The notes beneath the pieces are model-generated. The model did no database searches. It was not told where the DNA came from and saw only the letters and a list, made by a program, of their open reading frames with translations. The translations under genes were made by a program, and so were the position numbers. 64,000 nucleotides of DNA from a bacterium (GTDB lineage Bacteria > Bacillota > Clostridia > Lachnospirales > Lachnospiraceae): the NCBI GenBank assembly GCA_004562765.1, contig SFRL01000001.1:62001-126000 (forward strand), written 5' to 3'. This document shows, in pieces, positions 50,056 through 57,229 of this stretch (the stretch's first letter is position 1; each line of letters starts with the position of its first letter).

Positions 50056-50982
50056 CTACTTATTGTATGGGTTCACAATAAACTCATAAGGCGTTTGTTG
50101 ATACACATAATAATTGAGCCAATTCGAGTACAAAATGTTACCGTGGGAACGCCACTGCAGTCTGGGCTTCTGTGTACAGTCGTCGTTCGGATAGTAGTTT
50201 ACCGGCACATCTATGGGAAGTCCCTGATTTTTGTCGCGCATATACTCCTTGTGAAGCGTCATGCGGTCATACTCCGGATGCCCCATGAGGAAGATCTTGC
50301 GTCCGTCATTATCGATGACCAGAAATACACCGGCTTCCTCAGATTCCGCCAAGATCGTCAGCTCCGGTACTGCCTCGATATCCTCGCGCCGCATCTCCGT
50401 ATGTCTGGAGTGGGGCGCCATGAAATAATCATCAAAACCGCGCACAAGCGGTATCTTCCGGTTCATGACCTGATGCTCATAAACACCAAACACCTTCTTT
50501 TCCATCTGATGCTTTTTAATACCATAGTAATGATATAGTCCCGCCTGAGCGCCCCAGCATACATGCAGGGTGCTCGTCACGTGGGTCTTTGCCCATTCCA
50601 TGATCTCACAGACCTCGTCCCAGTAGTCCACTTCCTCAAAGTCCATGTGTTCCACCGGAGCTCCGGTGATGATCAGACCGTCCAGATTACGGTCGCGGAT
50701 CTCATCCAGCGTCACGTAAAACTGATCCAGATGCTTCTGTGAAGTGTGCGCAGACTCATGGCTGGACACCGTTAAAAAGGTCACATTGACCTGCAGCGGT
50801 GTGTTGGAAAGCGAACGCAGTGTCTGCAGCTCATTGTCCTCCTTCAAAGGCATCAAGTTCAGGATTCCGATCTCGATCGGACGAATATCCTGATGCTCTG
50901 AACGCGTCTCATCCATCACAAAAATATTTTCATTTTCCAGTATCTCCCTCGCGGGCAGATTACTCTTAATTTTAATAGGCAT
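50056..50982 (-). CDS. metA: Homoserine O-acetyltransferase (MetA family)
   Basis: This enzyme activates homoserine for methionine synthesis. The 308-residue protein has the catalytic Cys142 in HVCWGAQAGLYH and the MetA pattern LNLMPLKEDNELQ. Residue 111 is Glu (GAPVEHM). Published work on Bacillus cereus MetA ties Glu at this site to acetyl-CoA use, and Gly to succinyl-CoA. The acetyl product is therefore predicted although the family is often labelled succinyltransferase. It follows ligA by 41 bases. No SAM riboswitch is visible upstream. Confidence 0.94.
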   Translation of the reverse strand: MPIKIKSNLPAREILENENIFVMDETRSEHQDIRPIEIGILNLMPLKEDNELQTLRSLSNTPLQVNVTFLTVSSHESAHTSQKHLDQFYVTLDEIRDRNLDGLIITGAPVEHMDFEEVDYWDEVCEIMEWAKTHVTSTLHVCWGAQAGLYHYYGIKKHQMEKKVFGVYEHQVMNRKIPLVRGFDDYFMAPHSRHTEMRREDIEAVPELTILAESEEAGVFLVIDNDGRKIFLMGHPEYDRMTLHKEYMRDKNQGLPIDVPVNYYPNDDCTQKPRLQWRSHGNILYSNWLNYYVYQQTPYEFIVNPYNK

Positions 50983-51023
50983 AATAACTGGTCCCCTTTC
51001 TCTTCCTTGTATATAATGACACT

Positions 51024-53009
51024 TTACTGAAGCATGGCGAATAAGTCTTCCTCGGAAATCACCGGAATGCCAAGACTTCTCGCCTTGTCCAGCTTACTTC
51101 CGGCAGCTTCGCCCGCCAGTACATAGCTTGTCTTTTTGCTCACGGATCCGGTGCACTTGCCGCCGTTATTCTCGATGAGCTCCGCCGCCTCCTTGCGTCC
51201 CAGCGTCGGAAGTGTCCCCGTCACAACGATCGTCACTCCTGCGAGCTTTGCGCCCTGCGCCTGCACCTGAGATTCCATATTCATGCCGAGCGCTTCCACC
51301 TCTGACAGAAGCCTGCGGTTTTCTGCATCTGCAAAATAATCGTGGATGCACTCCGCAGTGATCTCCCCCACATCCGGAATCTGCACAAGCTGCTCGACAC
51401 TTGCTTCCGCCAGCTCATTCAGGCTCGCAAAGTGCTTCATGATCTCTTTTGCGGACGCTTTTCCCACATTGCGTATCGCAAGTCCCGTCAGGAATTTATC
51501 AACGGAATTTTGTTTGCTCTCCTCGATGGCCGCGAGTATTTTATCGGTATTTTTTTCCTTTCCCATAATACCCTTTTCGATCAGCTCATCCCGATATTCG
51601 TGCAGCCGGTAAATATCCACATAGCTGCGCAGATATCCCTCATCCACCAGCGTGTCCACATAGGTGGACCCAAATGCCTTGATATCCATGGCATCACGAC
51701 TTGCAAAATAGGCAAGCGTGCGCTTGAGCTGTGCCGGGCAGGACGGATTGGCGCAGCAGATATCTGCTGTTCCCTCCTCCTTGATCAGCGGATGCCCGCA
51801 TACCGGACAGACAGCCGGTGCCCGGAAGATCGTTCCGGTGGGTTTTGTCACACTGATGATCGCCGGAATGATCTCTCCCTGCTTTCTGCAGATCGCCTTA
51901 CAGCCCTCATCAATGCCAAGACTTTCTATATAATCCATATTGTGGAGCGTCGCATATTGCACACTCGTACCGCAGAGTCTTACCGGCTCCTTAAAACGGG
52001 CCCGGAAAGTCATCTTTCCGGTTCGTCCGACACCGACCTCTACTTCCTCGATCTCTACCTCTTTCTCCTCAGGCGGATACTTGTAGGCAACATGTCCTGC
52101 CGAATATTTACTGCCTGCCGGGAAATCAGCCCGGTACGCCACCTGTTCGATCTTTACGACCGCACCGTCAATGTCATACGCATAGTCACCCCGGTGCTCC
52201 CCGATGTCATCAATAGCCTTTAGCACTTCTTCGTCCGTATTGCATAACACATGAGGTACCACTGCCACTCCCTGCGCAGCCAGCTCATCCAGCCCCGCTG
52301 TGTGACATTCCATCAGATGTGCACTCTCCCCCGTAGCGTCCTGCACATTGAACACAAACATGCGCAGTCCACGCTCCTTTGTGATCGCAGGATCCAGCTG
52401 CCGCAGCGTTCCCGTAGCTAGATTTCTCGGATTCGCCGCCGGCTTTTTGCCAAGGCTTTCCTGCTTTTCGTTAAACGTTTCAAAAGCCTCGTGACTCATA
52501 TAAACTTCACCCCGCAGCTCTACATAGCCGCGTGCCTCGATCGTTTGCTGTACATCAGGAATGACCCGCGCATTTAACGTCACGTCCTCGCCCTCGATTC
52601 CGTTGCCCCGGGTCTCCGCCAGAGTCAACGTACCGTCCTGATAGCGCAGCGACATGCTCAGGCCATCGATCTTGTGCTCCACAGAAAACTGTGCATCCGG
52701 ATGCAGTTCCTTTACCTTTGCGATCCACGCAGTCACTTCTTCTTTTGAAAACAGATCCTGAATACTGAGCATCGGAACGTGATGCGTGATCGTCACACCC
52801 GCCTCGCGCTTCGCCACGCCACCGATCTTCTGTGTAGGCGAATCCTTGGTCACCCACTCCGGATGCTCCTTTTCCATTTCTTTTAATTTCAGCATCATCT
52901 GATCATACTCGAAATCACTGATCTCATTCGTATTCTGATTGTAATAGAGATCCATATGATACTCGATCTTCTGTTTTAGCTGCTCATAGGCTTCCTTTTT
53001 TTCTTCCAT
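51024..53009 (-). CDS. ligA: NAD-dependent DNA ligase
   Basis: LigA seals nicks using NAD+. Domains in order are Ia (YYNQNTNEISDFEYDQM), adenylation with the active Lys in EHKIDGLSMSLRY, OB fold, Cys4 zinc finger (CPVCGHP, then CCANPSCPAQ), helix-hairpin-helix repeats (GLAIRNVGKASAKEIMKHF, IPDVGEITAECI) and a C-terminal BRCT domain. The length of 661 residues is normal. Confidence 0.97.
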   Translation of the reverse strand: MEEKKEAYEQLKQKIEYHMDLYYNQNTNEISDFEYDQMMLKLKEMEKEHPEWVTKDSPTQKIGGVAKREAGVTITHHVPMLSIQDLFSKEEVTAWIAKVKELHPDAQFSVEHKIDGLSMSLRYQDGTLTLAETRGNGIEGEDVTLNARVIPDVQQTIEARGYVELRGEVYMSHEAFETFNEKQESLGKKPAANPRNLATGTLRQLDPAITKERGLRMFVFNVQDATGESAHLMECHTAGLDELAAQGVAVVPHVLCNTDEEVLKAIDDIGEHRGDYAYDIDGAVVKIEQVAYRADFPAGSKYSAGHVAYKYPPEEKEVEIEEVEVGVGRTGKMTFRARFKEPVRLCGTSVQYATLHNMDYIESLGIDEGCKAICRKQGEIIPAIISVTKPTGTIFRAPAVCPVCGHPLIKEEGTADICCANPSCPAQLKRTLAYFASRDAMDIKAFGSTYVDTLVDEGYLRSYVDIYRLHEYRDELIEKGIMGKEKNTDKILAAIEESKQNSVDKFLTGLAIRNVGKASAKEIMKHFASLNELAEASVEQLVQIPDVGEITAECIHDYFADAENRRLLSEVEALGMNMESQVQAQGAKLAGVTIVVTGTLPTLGRKEAAELIENNGGKCTGSVSKKTSYVLAGEAAGSKLDKARSLGIPVISEEDLFAMLQ

Positions 53010-53031
53010 TCTCTCTTTCCCGTTTCTATAG

Positions 53032-53772
53032 TTATTTCACTGTCTCATTTGAGGAATGCCGGATCAGGCGCTGCAGTTCACACCACTCCTCAGCCGTCAC
53101 ATCGCGATAACTTCCCTCTTTCAGATTTTCCAGACAGATATTCATGATCCGGATGCGCTTTAACGTCTTTACCCGATATCCAAGTGTCTCACACATACGG
53201 CGGATCTGCCGGTTCAGTCCCTGGGTCAGTATGATACGAAACTCCCGCGTTCCCGTCTGCCACACCTTGCACCGCCGTGTCACAGTATCCAAGATTGGAA
53301 CACCATTCGACATCCGCATAATAAAATCATCCGTAATATCCCGGTTTACCGTCACTATATATTCCTTTTCATGCCGGTTACCGGAACGCATCATCTTATT
53401 GACAATATCCCCGTCATTCGTGAGAAGGATCAGACCTGTGGAATCCTTGTCCAAGCGTCCCACCGGATAGATCCGTTTCGGGTAGCCAATATAGTCCACG
53501 ATGTTGACGCCCTCTTTTTTAGAAGTGGTACATACAATGCCCTTCGGTTTATGAAAGGCGATCAGGATACGTTCCGCCTCCTGACACACCGGTTCTCCTT
53601 TATAATAAACAATGTCCGTCTCCCGAACCCGGTCGCCGAGCACAGCCACACGATCACCGATGCGGATTTGCCCTGCTTCCAGCGCTCGGTCCGCCTCCCT
53701 GCGGGAGCACACGCCTGCCTCACTCAAAAATTTATTGATACGCGTTCCTTCCTGTTGTTCCATCTCACACAT
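53032..53772 (-). CDS. rluF: 23S rRNA pseudouridine synthase, RluF/RsuA type
   Basis: The protein has an N-terminal S4 RNA-binding domain (RINKFLSEAGVCSRREADRA) and the RsuA/RluB/E/F catalytic motif YPVGRLDKDSTGLILLTNDG, with the active Asp in RLDKD. It ends with EGLNRQIRRM-like TQGLNRQIRRMCE. It fits RluF/RluB best; the exact uridine cannot be read from the sequence. The start may be three codons downstream. It follows the SH3 protein gene after a terminator. Confidence 0.88.
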   Translation of the reverse strand: MCEMEQQEGTRINKFLSEAGVCSRREADRALEAGQIRIGDRVAVLGDRVRETDIVYYKGEPVCQEAERILIAFHKPKGIVCTTSKKEGVNIVDYIGYPKRIYPVGRLDKDSTGLILLTNDGDIVNKMMRSGNRHEKEYIVTVNRDITDDFIMRMSNGVPILDTVTRRCKVWQTGTREFRIILTQGLNRQIRRMCETLGYRVKTLKRIRIMNICLENLKEGSYRDVTAEEWCELQRLIRHSSNETVK

Positions 53773-53808
53773 CCTGTACCGGGTCTACCGATCTTTTCTG
53801 ATAAAGTG

Positions 53809-53868
53809 AAAAAGCGGCTGACCGACTACGCAAATGCATATCGCACTGCAGCCTGCAACCGCTTTTTT
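53809..53868 (-). terminator. Terminator after the SH3-domain protein gene
   Basis: Arms 53809-53820 and 53856-53868 (AAAAAGCGGyTG type) pair around a loop of about 35 bases and carry T-runs on both strands. It lies 11 bases after the stop codon at 53880. Confidence 0.75.
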
Positions 53869-53879
53869 ATCTTTTGTTT

Positions 53880-55265
53880 TTATTTGATCAGTTCCGTCTT
53901 GATGTATCCGGTCTGACCATTCCACTCAACCTTTGTCCATCCCTCCGCATAACTCTGGATGACCTTTACGGTATCACCCTGATATGCCAATCCGACCTTA
54001 TCGGCCGTCTCGCTCATGGAAACACGGACATTTACGGAATCCGACAATGTAATTTCCTTACCTTGCGGCAGTGCCTTTGCAGTATCATCTCCTGCTGTAT
54101 CTGTTCCGCTCGGAACCTTTGACTTTTTCGTTGTGACGTATTCGCGCTTTACATAGCCTTTCTCGCCATCATATGCAGCTTTCACCCAACCGTCTTTCTC
54201 TGTATCGGGATAGATCTCCAGCTTTGCGCCCAACGGGATCTGTGTGATAACAGATTTCTTAGTACTGGGACCCTTTCGCAGGTTAATGCCATCCATCGCA
54301 TACGCTGTTTTCGCCTCGCCGTCAGATTTCTCTTCAGTCTCCTCCGGCTTCTCTTCATCTGCCTTTTCGTCGCCAGACTGCTCGTCCTTTGTGGCATCTT
54401 CCTCGGCAGGCTTGTCACCCTCATCAGTCTGTTCCACCGCATCGTCTGCCTGCGTCAGTGACTGTACCCATGTGGCAATTGCATTCGGGATCGTCTCATT
54501 TGCCATCTTATTCAGATCCTGATCTGCCGCGATCGCCTGTTCATATTTTTGTTGTACCTCAGCCTGCAGTTCCAACACATCTTCTGCCTGTTCAAATTCA
54601 TTGATCAGAGCCTGTACATCTGCCTCAGTGCTCTCCTCCATGTTGGACTGATTAAACTGGCTGTATGCATTGTCAATATAAAGCTTTCCGCTCTCATTCG
54701 TCCGCAAATAGAAGAAATCAAGGCCCGGCGCTGCGGTTGCTACATCCTTAAACTTCATTTCCAGATATACGGACACCACATACTCACCATCATTTAATCC
54801 GGATTTTGTATGGCAAGATAAATTTTCATAGGACTGCACATACTCGCTGAACACCTGAATATAGCTTTTCTCTGTATCAGAGATCGGCTGTGCAAGTGCC
54901 TCCAAAGCAGTCACATCACCGGCTGCATATGCCGTGTAATAGTTGCTGATCAGCTCATTGATCTCAGGGATCGCATCCACCTGAAATTCCTCTGTCTGCA
55001 CCCCATTATCCGCTGTCTGCTCATCCGCCACCGGCTCCTTCGGAGCATCTGTCACCGGTCCTGTACATTTGGTCAGGATCACGACCATCGCAACAAAAAG
55101 TGCTCCGGCAGCAATATATCTTTTGTACTTTTTGACCAGTTCCCAGAGTGCCGCTACATCGAAGTTGCCTTTAGATGACTCTTTTGCGGTGTTATCTTTC
55201 TTTTCATTTGTTATTTTATGATCAGCAGAAACATTGTTCTGATTTTTACGATTCTTGTTTGCCAT
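53880..55265 (-). CDS. Membrane-anchored protein with two bacterial SH3 domains
   Basis: The 461-residue protein has a hydrophilic Asn/Lys-rich N-terminus, one membrane segment (about 49-66, YIAAGALFVAMVVILTKC) and an extracellular NTF2-like middle domain (INELISNYYTAYAAGDVTAL). An acidic Glu/Asp/Lys linker of about 45 residues follows, then two SH3b domains (GINLRKGPSTKKSVITQIP and DSVNVRVSMSETADKVGLAY). SH3b domains bind peptidoglycan peptides. The Cys in the membrane segment is not a normal lipobox. AGGAGGT precedes the ATG by 10 bases. It is probably a cell-wall sensor or binder of unknown role. Confidence 0.82.
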   Translation of the reverse strand: MANKNRKNQNNVSADHKITNEKKDNTAKESSKGNFDVAALWELVKKYKRYIAAGALFVAMVVILTKCTGPVTDAPKEPVADEQTADNGVQTEEFQVDAIPEINELISNYYTAYAAGDVTALEALAQPISDTEKSYIQVFSEYVQSYENLSCHTKSGLNDGEYVVSVYLEMKFKDVATAAPGLDFFYLRTNESGKLYIDNAYSQFNQSNMEESTEADVQALINEFEQAEDVLELQAEVQQKYEQAIAADQDLNKMANETIPNAIATWVQSLTQADDAVEQTDEGDKPAEEDATKDEQSGDEKADEEKPEETEEKSDGEAKTAYAMDGINLRKGPSTKKSVITQIPLGAKLEIYPDTEKDGWVKAAYDGEKGYVKREYVTTKKSKVPSGTDTAGDDTAKALPQGKEITLSDSVNVRVSMSETADKVGLAYQGDTVKVIQSYAEGWTKVEWNGQTGYIKTELIK

Positions 55266-55316
55266 TTGTATTACTACCTCCTAAAATAATAAAAACTGAT
55301 TAATTAGCTGAAAAAA

Positions 55317-55388
55317 TGCAACCGGCGGGAATCGAACCCACATTACAGGAGTCGGAGTCCTGCGTTCTATCCGTTAGACTACGATTGC
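55317..55388 (-). tRNA. tRNA-Arg (anticodon CCG)
   Basis: On the minus strand the acceptor arms GCAATCG and CGGTTGC pair over 7 positions. The anticodon arm is CAGGA-CTCCGAC-TCCTG, giving anticodon CCG for codon CGG. The T arm GTGGG-TTCGATT-CCCGC is complete. The CCA end is not encoded, and a T-run follows directly. One mismatch is present in the D stem. Confidence 0.93.
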
Positions 55389-55415
55389 GCATTTTTAGGA
55401 GCAGTATATTATTTT

Positions 55416-56162
55416 TTATTTTCGATGGAACCATCCTCGCTTGCTCTTTCTCGCTGCCAGTTCATCGTCAATTGCCTTCTGGATCTGAGACTTGACCAGC
55501 GCGCAGATTTCGCGGGAGTTCATATCCTTGTAATCCTCATAGTAAAGCGGCGGCAAATAATGCACCTTCGCCGTCACAGGTGCCAGTGAATTCTCGCCGA
55601 ACACCTTGTAGGAATCGGTCAGGGCAACCGGTACGATCGGTGCCTTTGCCATCATAGCCATCTTAAAGCTTCCCGGCTTGAACTCCTGAAGTGTATTTCT
55701 GTTATTTGCATACCCACCTTCAGAAAAAATAATATAGCGACGTCCCTCTTTTACCTCAGAGGACGTCTCCTTGATAATTTCGAGTGCCTGACGCACGTCG
55801 TCAAGCTTCATGCGTTTGCCCTCGACCAGATCGATGAATTCTTTTATTAAGATACCGTAAGATACCGCGTCGTCAACAACAACCGAACAGGGTTTTGCGT
55901 GCGTGATCATGATACTCAGTGCATCAAACTTACCCTGATGATTGGGGTACAACACATAGCCTCCCTCTTTGGGAAGGTTCTCCAATCCGTCACAGACTGT
56001 CCTGATATTACCGGTGCGCATCATGTAATAAATCGCACGTCTGGCAATCTTGTAACGCTTTGCCTCATCATATTTTTCGGTATGTTTTGCCATGTAACTC
56101 ATTTTCGGAATCATATAAATATGATACAGATTCCAGAATATGACCCAGTAAAAACGTAACAT
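55416..56162 (-). CDS. 1-acyl-sn-glycerol-3-phosphate acyltransferase-like protein (PlsC family)
   Basis: This 248-residue acyltransferase has the HxxxxD motif as NHQGKFD and the second motif as FSEGGYANN in place of FPEGTR. Further downstream IVPVALTDSYKVF corresponds to block IV. It would add an acyl chain to lysophosphatidate or a related acceptor at the inner membrane. A good promoter lies upstream, and tRNA-Arg follows 27 bases after the stop, probably in the same transcript. Confidence 0.85.
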   Translation of the reverse strand: MLRFYWVIFWNLYHIYMIPKMSYMAKHTEKYDEAKRYKIARRAIYYMMRTGNIRTVCDGLENLPKEGGYVLYPNHQGKFDALSIMITHAKPCSVVVDDAVSYGILIKEFIDLVEGKRMKLDDVRQALEIIKETSSEVKEGRRYIIFSEGGYANNRNTLQEFKPGSFKMAMMAKAPIVPVALTDSYKVFGENSLAPVTAKVHYLPPLYYEDYKDMNSREICALVKSQIQKAIDDELAARKSKRGWFHRK

Positions 56163-56218
56163 ATCTCCTAACTCATAATCCCCTATCTATTATCGATACC
56201 TACTGAACCATCTAGCCT

Positions 56219-56247
56219 ATTGTAACAAATGCGTCTTGAAAATTCAA
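56219..56247 (-). promoter_or_regulatory. Promoter of the PlsC-like gene
   Basis: The minus strand reads -35 TTGAAT (56242-56247), a 17-base spacer and -10 TACAAT (56219-56224). It is located about 60 bases upstream of the gene. Confidence 0.58.
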
Positions 56248-56271
56248 CCCCCTAAATCATATCCTTGCAAT

Positions 56272-56317
56272 AAAAAATATACCTGCGGTGTCAGATTCTA
56301 CCGATACCGCAGGTATA
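56272..56317 (-). terminator. Terminator after the DUF3298-type gene
   Basis: Arms TATACCTGCGGT and ACCGCAGGTATA (56278-56289 and 56306-56317) are perfect complements around a 16-base loop. The minus strand continues with a T-run. Confidence 0.88.
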
Positions 56318-56366
56318 ACATTTTGCTTTCTATTATGCCATTGCATAATCTCGAATTGTTACCCTA

Positions 56367-57116
56367 CTATTTGACAGGTGCAGAAACCTCAATATATCCA
56401 GCCGCATAAGGTCCCAGATCATACGGGTTCGCATAAAAGACTACCTTTCCATCCTTTACATAAAACGCATTATTAAAGTCCATCGGTGCCAAATTATCTT
56501 TTAGCGCATCCCTGTCGCTTTTGTCAGAAGCAAAACCTTCATAGAAGCCGGCCTCAACACCTTCCGTATCATACTTTTTCAGATAAAGATTCCGGACCTT
56601 TGCATTCAATTTTGCCTTTGTTGTCCCGAACAGCTTTGCTGCCGTCAGTTTTTCACCGGTTTTCGCATTAAAAGTCAGGGCTATGCGGTACGGCATTCCA
56701 TGTGCGCCGCCCTGATAGTCGTAACCGCTCATCAGCACACTGAAGTATTTTCCATCATTGGAGGTCACCTCATAACTGATCTCATCCGAAGCATTCATTG
56801 AAGGTAACGGAGTCACATTTGAACCTGATGCTTTTTCCTTTGACTGTTTGATCCACTCAGTTTTTGCTTTTTTCAACTCCTGATTGATCTTTTTTGCAGC
56901 TTTGGAATTACTCTTGATCTCCGGGAATACACCCTTTGCTTCGAAATAGACTTGTCCATTATCCTGCTTATAAGTCTTTTCGTACTTCTTATCTGCCACC
57001 TTAAATTTTGCTGCCGCCGATACCGGCTGCATGTTTGCCGCAAGTGCGCCAAACACGATTCCAGCTGCCAGTGCCATTGCACCGAGCCGTTTCAAAAAAA
57101 TACTCTTTGCTCTCAT
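56367..57116 (-). CDS. Secreted DUF4163/DUF3298-type (RsiV-like) protein
   Basis: A 249-residue protein starts with a clear signal peptide (LKRLGAMALAAGIVFGALAA, cleavage near VSAAA). The mature part has YFEAKGVFPEIKSNSKAAKKI followed by SGYDYQGGAHGMPYRIALTF and LAPMDFNNAFYVKDGKVVFY. These are typical of DUF3298, seen in anti-sigma RsiV and in PdaC. No sigma factor lies next to it, so an anti-sigma role is not supported. It may bind lysozyme or peptidoglycan ligands. The start is supported by AAGGAGGAAG. Confidence 0.85.
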   Translation of the reverse strand: MRAKSIFLKRLGAMALAAGIVFGALAANMQPVSAAAKFKVADKKYEKTYKQDNGQVYFEAKGVFPEIKSNSKAAKKINQELKKAKTEWIKQSKEKASGSNVTPLPSMNASDEISYEVTSNDGKYFSVLMSGYDYQGGAHGMPYRIALTFNAKTGEKLTAAKLFGTTKAKLNAKVRNLYLKKYDTEGVEAGFYEGFASDKSDRDALKDNLAPMDFNNAFYVKDGKVVFYANPYDLGPYAAGYIEVSAPVK

Positions 57117-57229
57117 AAAAACTTCCTCCTTACACAAATAGTTTGAACTGCCTGTTCTGATAATATAGACAACAGTTTTTTCCAGAGGTTGCAAAAAATG
57201 ACAACTTTCAAAAAAGATTTTTATGCGTT

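Noticed and set aside
49912..50538. Plus-strand frame of 208 codons covering the gap and the end of metA
   Set aside because: It lies mostly antisense to the clear metA gene, and its 5' part coincides with the structured sRNA candidate. The protein has no recognisable features.
50983..51023. Possible SAM riboswitch before metA
   Set aside because: The gap to ligA is only 41 bases and holds no room for a riboswitch.
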